From NCBI RefSeq assembly GCF_016097555.1, contig NC_054699.1:1-64000 (forward strand): DNA of 64,000 nucleotides, in the 5' to 3' direction. A program made the translations under genes and the position numbers. Position 1 is the first letter of the stretch; each line of letters begins with the position of its first letter. This DNA is from Gigantopelta aegis. Its lineage: Eukaryota; Mollusca; Gastropoda; Neomphalida; Peltospiridae. Positions 41,611 to 53,283 of this stretch are shown here, piece after piece. The notes below the pieces were generated by a model. That model saw nothing but the letters and a program-made list of their open reading frames with translations, was not told the origin of the DNA and made no database searches.

Positions 41611-42599
41611 CTAGGCGACGAGTCACACACCAAGTACGTCAAGGCTATGACTTACACCAAGGTCGCACACCTGCCCAGGTATACCAGTCACTGCCTTCTA
41701 AGTCGGTCAATGCTAAACAAATCGGTCAGGGCCAGTCCAAGGACATCAGTACCAACCTAAGTCGGTCAGGGACACGGGCGAGCGTTCACCCCAGTAGACC
41801 ACACCACTATGACTCACACCTGCCAAGTACACCAAGGTCAAGGTCACGGAAAGTAGGTCATGGGGGCGAACAGGCCCTTATACTACTTACACTTCCTTGT
41901 AGAATGCTTAGTGTTAACAACCAGAGGACGGTTTAACTTTCATATCTTTCAGTAGCACTTTCATGTAATTAGGTTGTATCCCGTTCACCTCCGCGACGCG
42001 ATGTTTATTCATAGTCATCTCACTAGGGATGCTTAGAGAAAATTCAATACCCAGGGGGCAAATAGTGTAAATGCAGCAAGTATTATTATTCAAGGGGCAT
42101 AAGTCTTCTTTGTTTTGGATGAAAGCATGACTGCTCTTCACAAAACCACCTGTACATATCAAAGTACATATCTATCCAAAGATGATTCCGAGAAGAGATT
42201 TAAATGTTACCAGTTATCCCTACTTGATGATGATAACTAGTTTAACGTGCCCATATACCACTAGGGTTTCGAACACGCCCATCCCGAGTCCGACCTCCGA
42301 TAAGATCGGTGGCCTGACTCGGGATGGGGGGGGGGGGGGGGGTGGGGGTGGTAGAAACTGGGCAGAATTTTGAAAATAGCGATTAGTAAAGAAGTTAATA
42401 GATAAAAAAATAAAAAGGTTACAAGCCAAAAATAAAAAAGAATTGACTGCTCGGTCGAATATTTATATAATTTGGAGCATTTTAGAAGGACAGTCCAAAA
42501 TTAAATAAGAGAAAGAAGAGAGGATCGGACTATTTAATAATATTAAAAAAAAAAGGAAGTAATTTCGACATAAAATTTTGAACGCAGATCTAAAAGTTT
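41611..42599. other. Spacer with nuclear-receptor-like half-sites and a poly-G run
   Basis: CCAAGGTCAAGGTCACGG at 41840-41857 holds two directly adjacent AGGTCA-type half-sites, and TAGGTCA follows nearby. A G-run of 16-17 lies around 42326. The plus-strand frames of 81 and 117 codons at 41515-41936 overlap in different registers and show no domain. Confidence 0.35.
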
Positions 42600-42659
42600 A
42601 AAGTCCGATCGATATGTCCACGCGAGTGGCCTCGTTAAGGCCGTTTGGGTGCACAACAT

Positions 42660-43076
42660 CTACGGGGAGGTGATGTTGTTCCTCTCCTCAAAGTGAGGCA
42701 CCAGTCTCCTGTAGCTGTGGGTGCTAAGGCAGTGGACCATATGTGGGTACTGGGCGCCGGTGACGATTTTCATGATTCTGTGGATGGTGTTGTTATCCAT
42801 GTCATGGCTGAGGAATCCCTGTCGGTAAAGATCATCCCGGCGCGACGTCACTACTATAGCTTCCACTCCCCGTAGTTTGACCGTGTGGATGGCGACCTGG
42901 TGGCCATCGGGAAACGTCTTGAAGTTTTCTTCGTATACCCCGCCTGGCAGTCTGTCGGGGTCCGTGACGTCTCCCACCAAGTACTTAGAGTACTGGCCTT
43001 TGATTTTCCGCGCTGCCACTCTCCAGTCACCCGAAGAGGAAGTAGAAGGCCGCGTCTTGGCTGGTTGGTCCTCCGG
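42660..43076 (-). CDS. Orphan GC-rich reading frame, no ATG start
   Basis: An open frame of about 139 codons runs from a poly-C tract near 43076 to a TAG at 42660-42662. The block is clearly richer in GC than its AT-rich neighbours, with codon-like third-position bias. Readable pieces are VAARKIKGQYSKY, GDVTDPDRLPGGVYEE, VEAIVVTSRRDDLYRQGF and VHCLSTHSYRRLVPHFEE. I recognise no domain. There is no ATG near the front, so it is an internal exon or a fragment. It could be a host exon, a scrap of a mobile element or a transferred piece; the sequence alone does not decide. Confidence 0.4.
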   Translation of the reverse strand, partial: PEDQPAKTRPSTSSSGDWRVAARKIKGQYSKYLVGDVTDPDRLPGGVYEENFKTFPDGHQVAIHTVKLRGVEAIVVTSRRDDLYRQGFLSHDMDNNTIHRIMKIVTGAQYPHMVHCLSTHSYRRLVPHFEERNNITSP

Positions 43077-43139
43077 GGGGGGGGGGGGGGGGGGGTCACG
43101 GCCTTCCTCCCTACTTGATTACAGATTTTAAGACACCTA

Positions 43140-43696
43140 CCACTGAAAGAAATCTGCTATGCATGTATGCAGCAAAATCAGGTGTGGTGTTTTATGACAT
43201 AAGGATGAAGGCTCACAAATCTTTCAACCACAAATCCTCTTTGCCCCTGAAATCCTGATATTTTTTATAAATGAATTGGCAGTCATATTGGATTTACATT
43301 TCGAGCCATGATAAAAGAATGTCAAGGTTATACAAGGCTATATTGTTACTAGGGTCCAATCGAAAGTACTTACATGGTACACCTATAATTGCCCTCTGGA
43401 TAAACAAAAACAAGACGCCGCGGAGGGTATCTTTGAAATTGAAGAATAATTATTCCTGAGATGACAATGATGATGGGGATAAGTGAATAGTGTCTGTAGC
43501 CTTCATCACTGATTTTTCGTTATTTTGAGGAGAAAAAAAAAGATAATATAGAGTAACGTATTTGTATTATAAATGATTAAAACAAACTGAATAACAGAGG
43601 TATAGGCATATATTCGTTAAGAAACAACTGAAAAATAATAATACATTTAAAAGATATATCAATAATGCAATTAGCTAATTAACAAGCTAATTAAAC
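43140..43696. other. Spacer before the LTR element
   Basis: No gene seen. Short AT-rich stretch ending at the target duplication AGGAT. Confidence 0.4.
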
Positions 43697-43701
43697 AGGA
43701 T

Positions 43702-44944
43702 TGTCACGGGAATTCTATAATACCCGTAACTGAATAAAACACGATTATCAAAATATCTCTCCTAACTGTATATCTATTAGATCTCTCTGTAACAGGCGGT
43801 TAAACCCTAGTATGGCTCGTCTAGGTATGATCAGAGATACGATCTTATATAAAGTATATATTATTATAGCACGTATAGTTCACTAGAAACACAACAAAAC
43901 ACAATACACTTTGGAATCTGTATTAACCTACGCTGACAAATGTACAGCCGTAGTAGTTAATTAATAACAACAATAATAACAACCCAGAACTGATCACTTA
44001 ATTAGTTAATCTTTAGGTGTCTAGTTACACAATATGCGAATCACTTCACCGTGACACAACACCCACACGTGTGATAATTGAGAAACGCTTCTAGGAGAAG
44101 TTAATTAATAAAGGAATTACCACTCTATTCCTAACTGGTTAATTTTTAATTAACCCTTACTACTCGTTCAGTAACGTGTGATAATAGAGAAACGCTTCTT
44201 GGGGAACTTAATTAATAAAGGAATTACAGCTCTATTCCTAACTGGTTAATTTTTAATTAACCCTAACTACTCATTCAGTAACCTTGTAACACAGAATTAA
44301 TACTGGTACCTATCACAATAAAGACAATAACCTACAGTTTACCTAGGTCTTCTAGAATGACTGGCTAAGCTTTATATTACCAAATACTCGTATAAAATAT
44401 AGAACAGTAAGACTACGATTTACTTCGTCAGATGACCGAAGACACTGTCTAAAGAATATTGGTATAATACAGTATTAAAATATTAAAAGTCACATCAATC
44501 ACATCAAGGTTATACAACAAAGCAGAAATGATATTTACCAAGTCCTAACGAACTACGTTCCCGGGAAGCGTTCCTTTTTGGTTCTCTCGATATCTCTAAA
44601 AACTAGCTATTTATTATAAAACAGAATCGCCTGGGGGTACAAGGCGGTACCTCCCCCTATCATCTGATATTCCACCTCTCCCAGAGTCGGTATAATTTCT
44701 CTGATCGTCAGACTTACTGACGCCTTGGTCGCCAAAATCACGGTCGTCGAAACCGCACTCGCAGAGGTATTACGTAACTACTCGCCACATGGCCTCCGCA
44801 CCTGGCTGGATGTGTACGGTCGCGCGGAGATATTACGTAACAAGTTGCCCATCTGGGCTTAAGTGCAATTAAACTGCACACGGCCCTCTAACACAATTAA
44901 AATCGCCACAGGCGAAAACAAATTTAAGAGCATGTTCCGTCACA
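43702..44944 (-). repeat. 3' LTR of the Gypsy-type element
   Basis: Bounded by TGTCACGGG and GTTCCGTCACA on the plus strand. Contains a direct internal duplication of 107 bases (44068-44174 and 44175-44281) that is also in the other LTR but absent from the solo LTR at 30 kb. Confidence 0.95.
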
Positions 44945-45183
44945 CACCCCCACCTCAAAAAGGATATTTCCTCTACTCTAGGAATAGGGAAATATACTAC
45001 ATTAAAACAAAAAGGTGCGTTAACCGACGCATACGGGCATTTATAACACATGTAATAATAAGGTGACTACCAGTAATCACACCGAGTCTCTGAGTCCCTG
45101 GTATACAAATAAAATATATATAAACAAAACAGAAATAAAGAATGTCAACACATTATCATAACGTTCAACTTCGGGACAGGGCA

Positions 45184-47121
45184 TCAGCGATTACATTGGA
45201 TGTGCCCTTGATATGTCCAATGGTAATTGGGTATTCTTGCAGAAGACTCCATCTCAAAACTCTCTGGTTGGAGGCTTTCATTAGGATGGTCCAGTCCGTC
45301 TTCGTCTTCTTGGAACAGCACAGCTCCAGCACCCACGTCACTGGCGCCCACAGCTAGCTTGAAAAGCCTTCGGTACTCTCGTGCTGCCATCACGGGAGAC
45401 GAGGAGAGCATCTGCTTGAGACGGTTGAATGACTTCTCGCATTCATCTGGCCAATGGAACTTCGTTTCCTTCTTTTTCAGCGTCGCACGTTTTCCAGGTT
45501 TTCTCCGATAGGCATGCTGTCGAATCGGTGTAGTGTTCGGTTCCAAGCGCACATCTTGGCTTAAGGTGTTGGTAACCGTTGGAAGGTTCTGACAAATGGA
45601 AACATTGTCTTGTTTCGACGTAGTCAACTTTGCTCGCTGGGGGCTCAAGTCTGCTAGAATCTGGCTGTTGGCCAACTTGACCTCTGCAGTCTTGACGTCA
45701 TCACAGGAAATTGAGTGACTCTCAGTTTGGACCGGTAACTCTGGAACTATCGGCAGTCTGTCAAAATAACCTTTTAGCAAATTGATGTGACAATACCTAC
45801 TTTTCCTAACTCTATCAGGAGTGTTTATCACATACCCTGTCTCATTAACTCGTTTGTGCACAACATAGGGCCCGAAATACCTGTTCTGCAATGAACCCCG
45901 TTTAATGGGAAGGTACAGCAGCACCTTATCCCCTGGTTTAAAATTCCGACTCCTAGCCTTCCTATCAAACACTGATTTTATTTTGCTCTGAGCATAGCTC
46001 AGATGCTTCCTAGCTAGTTCGGTCGCCGGCAACCTCCTATCTCTAACTCTTTTATTCATCAATACTCCCTTGTCCACAGTTAACAAGGTAGTGCGAGCTG
46101 CCAACAAATTTGGATCAGCCCCCTGCTCTAGAATTAACTCTCGTCTAATACAAGGTAAGTCGCCTCTATCAAACACAACTGGTTCATTTACCCTCTGCGG
46201 GAGGTCAACAGGTTCCACCACATTTAATTTGTCAGTTGACTTATCTACCATTTTACTGATAACCTCATCCACTCCAATTTCATGGCTCACACACGTATCA
46301 GACAAATCACAAATATCCTCTAGGTCTCGTGTTAACCTACTGGCCATAGCCCTAGTCTTTACACATGCAGGATAACTAATCTCATCAACCTCACACTCTT
46401 TTATGGGTAAAGGGCTGTCTTTCATTAACAATTGGTCACATTTCGGCTGACAACACTGACTAGTCAAATCATTACCCAACAAAACTCCTATGTTTTCAAC
46501 AGGCAAGTCCTTCACAACACCCATAACGACTGGTCCCGTCACAAACTTCGAACACAAGAAAACCTTATGTAACCGGACAACCATTTTTTCTCCAGTAACT
46601 GAGCTTAAAGCCAAACTTCGTCCTGTATCGGAATTTTCAATACCAGCTAAACACTTTTGCGTTATCAGACTCCGACTACACCCGGTATCTCTATAGATTG
46701 ACATTGCCTTAGGACACAACTCTTGTTTCACATCACAAACCATACCAGTGGACACATACAGGTTTACTTTCTCTGCCATGGGACTAACCATTAACTCTCT
46801 CGCTAACGGAGCTGACCTCACTAAACCGACCACTTGCGCATTATCGCGTTTCCTTTTAAAACAGTCCCCGATAAGATGGTTATCCTTTTTACAGTAACTG
46901 CAATGTGGACGAAAAGTTCGTGCATTGGCTGATAATGCAGGTCTATCCTTACTTTGCCCACCAGGTGCATTCCTTGCCTGACTAGCTGACCAACTAGATG
47001 ACTCTCCCCGATAGTTACTTTCCCGGGAAAAACCTGGCTGAAATTTCTTCTTATCACCCTGTTGTAAAGAGCTACCCGGTACTGCCTGAGCTTTGTGTAT
47101 TAACACGTAATCATCTGCCAC
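45184..47121 (-). pseudogene. Gag end and pol remnant of the Gypsy-type element
   Basis: Fossil region. Recognisable parts are a CCHC zinc knuckle (CSYCKKDNHLIGDC) that ends gag, a retropepsin-like DTGCS site, an integrase C-terminal GPY/F-like segment (NRYFGPYVVHK), and a segment like the RT connection and RNase H start (FHWPDECEKSF, GAGAVLFQ). Much of reverse transcriptase and the integrase core is not represented, so this is a reduced, non-autonomous pol. Confidence 0.85.
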
Positions 47122-47187
47122 TATGCCTGCCTCCTCTATCTTTTTGACTTCACGATCCTCTAAGTGAATACGTAAGCTAACTGATAA

Positions 47188-47807
47188 TCAATTTTTAATG
47201 TCCTGTAAGATCAACAACTCCCGTAACTCGGTATATGACTCTACCTGATGAGACACCACCCATTTATCAAACATCCCTGCCTTCTTAGCCACAAACTCAC
47301 TATAAGACTGACCCTGCGTTTTTCTCAACTCGCTATACCGTAAACGATAATCCTCAGGTCGTAATTCATACGCCCTCAACACCGCAGCCTTAACTAGGTC
47401 GTACTGACTTGCTCGCTCATCACTCATTGAATTATAAGCTACACTAGCCTTCCCCTTAAACTTAGACACGGCTAACAATGTCCACTTAGACTGCGGCCAA
47501 TTTAGCTGCTTAGCGGCCCGTTCAAAAAGTTGGAAGAACATGTCTACCTCCTGATCGTCAAATACAGGCACTGATCTATAAGCCTCCATGTTAAAACCAT
47601 TTCCTGCCTCACGTCTAACTTCTTCAGTATTCAACTTTAACTCATGTTCCACTTTTAATTTTTCTAACTGGAATTCTCTATCCCTCTCTTCTCTTTCTCT
47701 CTCCATCCCTCTCTTCTCTTTTTCTATCGCTATGTCTATCTTCTCTATTTCTCTCTTCTCTATCCCTATCTCTCTCTCTCTATCTTCTTTTTCTCTATCT
47801 CTGTCTT

Positions 47808-47844
<37 letters not shown>

Positions 47845-48121
47845 ATGCACGTTCTTCTCTTTCGTACTCAAGCTTTTTAAAAGCTAACTGTTGTTCCATA
47901 CTCAAGTCACTTATCTCTATCTCTGGAACAATCTCACTTTCTTCCATAACAGGACTATCACCAAAAACGTCCTGGATAATAATTGTCCTTATATCTCCTA
48001 AGGTTTTAGCTGATGTTAAATCAATTTCTCGCTCACCCGCGATTTCAACTAACTCGGCCTTACGTGCTCGCTTAATCTCCACTACACTGAGCGTAGGCCT
48101 ATCCAGCAAATTCTTATCCAT
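47188..48121 (-). pseudogene. gag region of the Gypsy-type element
   Basis: Fossil region. Its start reads MDKNLLDRP, followed by acidic and Glu/Arg-rich coiled-coil sequence encoded by a CTCTCT microsatellite (about 47690-47840), then a capsid-like helical part (NWPQSKWTLLAVSKFKGKA; LRKTQGQSYSEFVAKK) of the kind found in metazoan Gypsy gag proteins. Confidence 0.85.
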
Positions 48122-48255
48122 GTTTAGATATGACGCACTTATTAATAATTAATTTTCTAGTGAACAACGTGCTATTTCTGGTAAATTTGTAAAAATTAAT
48201 TTATAAAGCCCCCATTTACAAACAATACTTTTTTAAATATGCATGTCCCGTTTCA

Positions 48256-48275
48256 GATCCGGGACGAGCGCCCCA
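48256..48275 (-). other. Primer-binding site
   Basis: On the minus strand TGGGGCGCTCGTCCCGGATC begins 12 bases inside the 5' LTR. It starts with TGG, as required to pair with a tRNA 3' CCA, and resembles the tRNA-Pro-type sites of other retroelements; the tRNA assignment is by eye only. Confidence 0.7.
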
Positions 48276-48287
48276 ATTTTCTACTCC

Positions 48288-49529
48288 TGTCACGGGGATT
48301 CTATAATACCCGTAACTGAATAAAACACGATTATCAAAATATCTCTCCTAACTGTATATCTATTAGATCTCTCTGTAACAGGCGGTTAAACCCTAGTATG
48401 GCTCGTCTAGGTATGATCAGAGATACGATCTTATATAAAGTATATATTATTATAGCACGTATAGTTCACTAGAAACACAACAAAACACAATACACTTTGG
48501 AATCTGTATTAACCTACGCTGACAAATGTACAGCCGTAGTAGTTAATTAATAACAACAATAATAACAACCCAGAACTGATCACTTAATTAGTTAATCTCT
48601 AGGTGTCTAGTTACACAATATGCGAATCACTTCACCGTGACACAACACCCACACGTGTGATAATTGAGAAACGCTTCTAGGAGAAGTTAATTAATAAAGG
48701 AATTACCACTCTATTCCTAACTGGTTAATTTTTAATTAACCCTTACTACTCGTTCAGTAACGTGTGATAATTGAGAAACGCTTCTTGGGGAACTTAATTA
48801 ATACAGGAATTACAGCTCTATTCCTAACTGGTTAATTTTTAATTAACCCTAACTACTCATTCAGTAACCTTGTAACACAGAATTAATACTGGTACCTATC
48901 ACAATAAAGACAATAACCTACAGTTTACCTAGGTCTTCTAGGATGACTGGCTAAGCTTTATATTACCAAATACTCGTATAAAATATAGAACAGTAAGACT
49001 ACGATTTACTTCGTCAGATGACCGAAGACACTGTCTAAAGAATATTGGTATAATACAGTATTAAAATATTAAAAGTCACATCAATCACATCAAGGTTATA
49101 CAACAAAGCAGAAATGATATTTACCAAGTCCTAACGGACTACGTTCCCGGGCAGCGTTCCTTTTTGGTTCTCTCGATATCTCTAAAAACTAGCTATTTAT
49201 TATAAAAATATAATCGCCTGGGGGTACAAGGCGGTACCTCCCCCTATCATCTGATATTCCACCTCTCCCAGAGTCGGTATAATTTCTCTGATCGTCAGAC
49301 TTACTGACGCCTTGGTCGCCAAAATCAGTCGTCGAAACCGCACTCGCAGAGGTATTACGTAACTACTCGCCACATGGCCTCCGCACCTGGCTGGATGTGT
49401 ACGGTCGCGCGGAGATATTACGTAACAAGTTGCCCATCTGGGCTTAAGTGCAATTAAAGTGCACACGGCCCTCTAACACAATTAAAATCGCCACAGGCGA
49501 AAACAAATTTAAGAGCATGTTCCGTCACA
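48288..49529 (-). repeat. 5' LTR of the Gypsy-type element
   Basis: Partner of 43702-44944, with the same 107-bp internal duplication (starting at 48654 and 48761). Confidence 0.95.
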
Positions 49530-49748
49530 AGGATATTGATAAGACATGGTATCGGTAAATGTCTGTGATAAGGTAGAGTGATTTGGTTACAGACTAAAGT
49601 GCACTTGTACTTGCTTATGCTCTCCATTTGATATTGCAACCATTTAAAAAAAAGTATATTCTAATAGTATAATTATCAGAAAGAGATTCAGCAGTTTTAA
49701 ATATATAAAACGACACTGAGATGATAAAAGTCTGCCAACTTTATTAAT

Positions 49749-50700
49749 GTTAATAATGGACATTGGTGGAATAAAATGGCCACCATATTATTGACAATTC
49801 AAGTGGTTCATTGATTGGATTTGAAGAATGTCCCAAGGAAATCATCTGTGCATGTTTGATCATAAAGTGGTTTGTTTATGGAATACGGTATACTGGTACC
49901 AGCTTCTGTTCTTCTATTGTAGCTGGTGACTATGTTTGCTGGAAATATGGCAAACGTTTTGAACAAAATCATTAATTTTGATTGTATTTTAAATATAATT
50001 ACTTTCAGCATGCTTTTAAATACCAGTGCATAAAAAGTCACCGACATAGCTAAAAACAGACAAGGTATTATTATACATGTCAATAACAGACAATGGTTGG
50101 AAAAAAATGGCGGCCATCTTGAACAATTACCGCCATATTAATATTTCAAGTTACTCATTGACTGAATTTGAAGAATTCCCCAAAGACCTCATCTGTGTAA
50201 AGTTGCATGCTTGTATCACAATTTAAAAGGTCATTTCTGTTATTGCTCTGCTAGTAGTGCTAATAGTAGATGACCATGTTTTATGGAGATTGCCATACAC
50301 TGACCCCCAATATTTGGCACTCCCATCATCAGACTTTTTGCACATATCAGACGTTAGGTTCAGCATGTTTCTAAACATATAAAAATAATATAAAATGACT
50401 AATATTGAAAAACTATTAAAATATATCTCAATAATGAACATTGGTAGGACAGTATAGCGACCTTCTTGAAAATTCAAGTGATTCTTTGATTGGATTTGAC
50501 GAACGCCCCAGGGAGATCATGTATGCCAAGTTTGATGTTTCTATCATCATTTAAAAGGTTCTCCCAGTTGTTTGCTCTCCCAATAGTGCTATTAGTAGAC
50601 GACCCTGCTTTTGGTTGGGGGTCCCACTTTGAACCCCATATTTGCCACACCCACCACCAGAAGACCATTTACCAAAACGTTTTTGTTAATATATATGATT
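49749..50700. repeat. Three diverged tandem units of about 340 bp
   Basis: Units start near 49749, 50078 and 50429 and share GACA(T/A)TGG(T/A), AAATGGC(C/G)(A/G)CCAT, TTCAAGT, TTGA(T/C)TG(G/A)ATTTGAAGAA, CCCCA(A/G)(A/G)GA, ATCATCTGTG and TAGTAGATGACCATG-like words. Identity is about 65-70%. No open frame is conserved, so this is an old satellite-like or dispersed repeat. Confidence 0.7.
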
Positions 50701-51600
50701 AGGAATACAAAAAAATAGGTCTACATAATGTTCTCTCCGGGTGGCACTTAGCTCATTCTGAAGCCGGTCTATAAGAGAGAAAAGTGTTAACTATCCCACA
50801 AGAGGGTACACGTTTCGTCAAGGACTAGGCTTGCTGAGCTTCTGACGTAAAAGAGCATGCATGCTAGGGTGGAATAGCATTACCCCACATCGGTTCACGT
50901 GCAAAGATTCCGCTCGTCTTCAGTGCAGATTCTGGCTATGTCAGAGAGTGTGCCCACAACGAGCGTGTTTGAACTTTAATTGGATGTAAACACGTTAAAT
51001 CAGTTGACTGAAACATTTATGTTTTCCCCTTGAACATGGCGAAAATTTTCTCTCTAATTTTATACAAACGTTTATAACTTTATAATAATTATCTGTAGAA
51101 AGATATTAAGAATGGCTTATAATAAAATATAAACCCCAGTTTGAGATGACATATGATTAAGTCTAGTTCTGTTTAAAATCATTAAAATAGACCTGTCCCA
51201 TAAATATACGGTGAAGTCATCTGCACGTTTGAAGTGAAGTATCGGCTTTTCTGGACGTGGTCATAAAGATCCGTTGTATGACACGTTGTAAACCAAGACA
51301 GGTGTATAGGGTCCAAACATGGAATATGTCCATCTTATATATTTAGGGATGGAAGAAAAAAATTACTGATACCTGCATATGTAAGATTCCACCGTTCCAA
51401 GTCCAAAGTATCTGTCGACCAGCTATCCCGAGTACTCTGCCGTTCGAGAGCTAGAGGGACATTATGATCATAACCGTCCAAAAGTCCGCCAAGCTCTTAA
51501 ACAGCAGAGTACTCGGGCTATCGAGCAGCTATAAAGAGCATCCAAAAGTACAGCTGGTTGCGAGTGTTTGGGTGGTGTTACATTCAGATGTAAAATAGTT
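50701..51600. other. Spacer with a 14-bp inverted repeat
   Basis: CCCGAGTACTCTGC (51427-51440) and its exact inverse (51504-51517) could form a stem with a 63-base loop. No gene. Confidence 0.5.
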
Positions 51601-51610
51601 TTATATGGAA

Positions 51611-51935
51611 AGCGTGGTGGCTATTACAACTCATTACCCATATGGGCAGAGAGAAGTGGTGGCTATTACAACTCATTACCCATATGGGCAGAGAGAAGTG
51701 GTGGCTATTACAACTCATTACCCATATGGGCAGAGAGAAGTGGTGGCTATTACAACTCAATACCCATATATGGGCAGAGACAAGTGGTGGCTATTACAAC
51801 TCAATACCCATATATGGGCAGAGACAAGTGGTGGCTATTACAACTCAATACCCATATGAGCAGAGACAAGTGGTGGCTATTACAACTCAATACCCATATA
51901 TGGGCAGAGAGAAGTGGTGGCTATTACAACTCAAT
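51611..51935 (+). repeat. 42-44-bp minisatellite, about eight units
   Basis: Unit: AGTGGTGGCTATTACAACTC, then A(T/A)TACCCATATGGGCAGAGAG or ATACCCATATATGGGCAGAGA. The two lengths (42 and 44) come from an extra TA inside the palindromic CCCATATGGG. All plus-strand frames stay open, but the period of the longer units is not a multiple of three, so coding is unlikely. Confidence 0.92.
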
Positions 51936-51944
51936 ATGTTCTCA

Positions 51945-52570
51945 ACTTACAAACCTGTTTTCAATAAAAGTATCGTTTGAAAATCTTCCACAAGATAAAA
52001 GATTGATACTGAGTAGCAATACCCAACTCGCTACACGGCAATACCGTTTATCTTGCACTCGTGAATTATAAACGGTATTGCCTTGTAGCTCGTTGAGTAC
52101 GATTCTCTAAATATCTCCCATCTACATTTGTGACTATTTCTGTAATAATGTTTAACATGAAAAACACTATAACATCCGAGTAGATCTTGTAAATGAACTT
52201 TTTAAAAGTGCTCCTTTCACTACACACCTGTATGTACAAATGCGGTGCGCATGCTTAGCAGGAATACGACAGTACACATCTGAGAACACGGGGTAAACTA
52301 CGTTTGTGAGATGACGTCACGAGGTACAGTACACCGTGTTTGCAAGTTCAGTCTAATATGACATGTCAGTTATGTTCTTCTTCAGTCTTTATTACATCTT
52401 CGGTTTGTCAAAGTCTGAAAACAAAGACAATTGAGAAAGACAATTAATATGTGATCGACTGATGTAAAGCCAGCGCTAATATATGTTTATATATTTCAAT
52501 ATTAGATGTAGTGCAGGGCGTGTCGTTAAAATTAATTAATTCATTAATTAATTCATTCATTCACAATTGG
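51945..52570. other. Spacer, no gene seen
   Basis: TACCCAACTCGCTACACGGC at 52020 and its approximate inverse at 52073-52099 (GGTATTGCCTTGTAGCTCGT) form an imperfect stem-loop. Nothing else recognised. Confidence 0.4.
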
Positions 52571-52576
52571 TGTAAC

Positions 52577-52640
52577 AATGGCCGTTGTACGTACTCTTGT
52601 ATCTGTGGGATGGTGCATATAAAAGATCCCTTGCTTCCCT
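52577..52640 (+). repeat. SINE body fragment
   Basis: GTGGGATGGTGCATATAAAA and GATCCCTTGC match the SINE body in plus orientation. It is followed directly by TGTA repeats. Confidence 0.7.
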
Positions 52641-52900
52641 TGCATGTATGTATGTATGTATGTATGTATGTATATATGTATGTATGTATTGATGTATGAA
52701 TATCTATATATTGTATGTATGTCGAGGTTGACTGTTACATACATAGATATTAACACACTGGTGCAGGGGATAATTAAATCCTTTCTGACCTCACAAATTG
52801 TCCCATGCCGTTGCTGGGACTCGAACCTGTGGCACCGAATCGCCCGCAAATTGTGAGAGTAACCACGATGCGCTCTGAGCTATCGAGGCATCCATAAAAA
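52640..52900 (-). repeat. Second SINE family, copy 1, with TGTA tail
   Basis: On the minus strand GGATGCCTCGATAGCTCAGA is a tRNA-like start with an A box; CAGGTTCGAGTCCCAGCAAC has a perfect B box; the body reads ATGGGACAATTTGTGAGGTC and ends in AATATCTATGTATG and a (TACA)n tail. Unlike the main SINE family, both boxes remain near consensus. Confidence 0.85.
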
Positions 52901-52984
52901 AGGATGTTCTTTAACTCAACCACATGCATGGGGTCTACAATCTACGCGGTCGATCCCGCTTACGTGCATGAAACAGTGGGCAGA

Positions 52985-53112
52985 CCTGGCACTGGCTAGT
53001 ATGTATTGATGTATGAATATCTATATTATATATATTGTATGTATGTCGAGGTTGACTATTACATACATAGATATTAACGCACTGGCGCAGGGAATAATTA
53101 AATGTATGTATG
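52985..53112 (-). repeat. Second SINE family, tail-only copy
   Basis: Repeats TGATGTATGAATATCTATAT, GTATGTATGTCGAGGTTGAC, ATACATAGATATTAACGCAC and GGATAATTAAAT-like words from the flanking copies, then a TATG tail. The tRNA head is missing. Confidence 0.75.
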
Positions 53113-53155
53113 TATGTATATTTAATACAGTTTTTAAAAAGTTGCGTGTGTGTGA

Positions 53156-53190
<35 letters not shown>

Positions 53191-53205
53191 ATATATATTA
53201 TATAT

Positions 53206-53283
53206 ATGAACAGTTTTATTTAACAACTCTACCAATATATATATATATATATATTGGTAGAGTTGTTAAATAAAACTGTTCAT
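53206..53283. repeat. Perfect 78-bp palindrome
   Basis: Two exact 39-base arms, ATGAACAGTTTTATTTAACA onward and its inverse, meet with no spacer in a TATATA core. It directly follows a CA repeat and an AT run. Confidence 0.95.

Larger units (their letters stand above)
43702..49529 (-). mobile_element. LTR retrotransposon, Gypsy (Ty3) type
   Basis: Two LTRs of 1243 and 1242 bases (43702-44944, 48288-49529), flanked by the 5-bp target duplication AGGAT at 43697-43701 and 49530-49534. On the minus strand the LTRs begin TGTGACGG and end CCCGTGACA. The order on the minus strand is 5' LTR, primer-binding site, gag, pol remnant, purine-rich tract, 3' LTR. Gag and pol belong to the metazoan Ty3/Gypsy lineage. 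The LTRs differ at only about a dozen positions, roughly 99% identity, so the insertion is recent, on the order of a few million years or less at usual neutral rates (inference). It is a fossil: broken in at least two places and with a much reduced pol, so it cannot be autonomous. Confidence 0.95.

Noticed and set aside
41840-41865. Nuclear-receptor site cluster in the 41.8-kb spacer
   Set aside because: The half-sites are short and there is no gene or repeated context nearby; chance is likely. Mentioned only in the spacer entry.
45184-45511. Plus-strand host gene overlapping the LTR element
   Set aside because: Those frames are antisense shadows of the element's pol remnant.
51568-52071. 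167-codon frame over the 42-44-bp minisatellite
   Set aside because: It mixes 42- and 44-base units, so the reading frame changes between units; a coding repeat would keep multiples of three.
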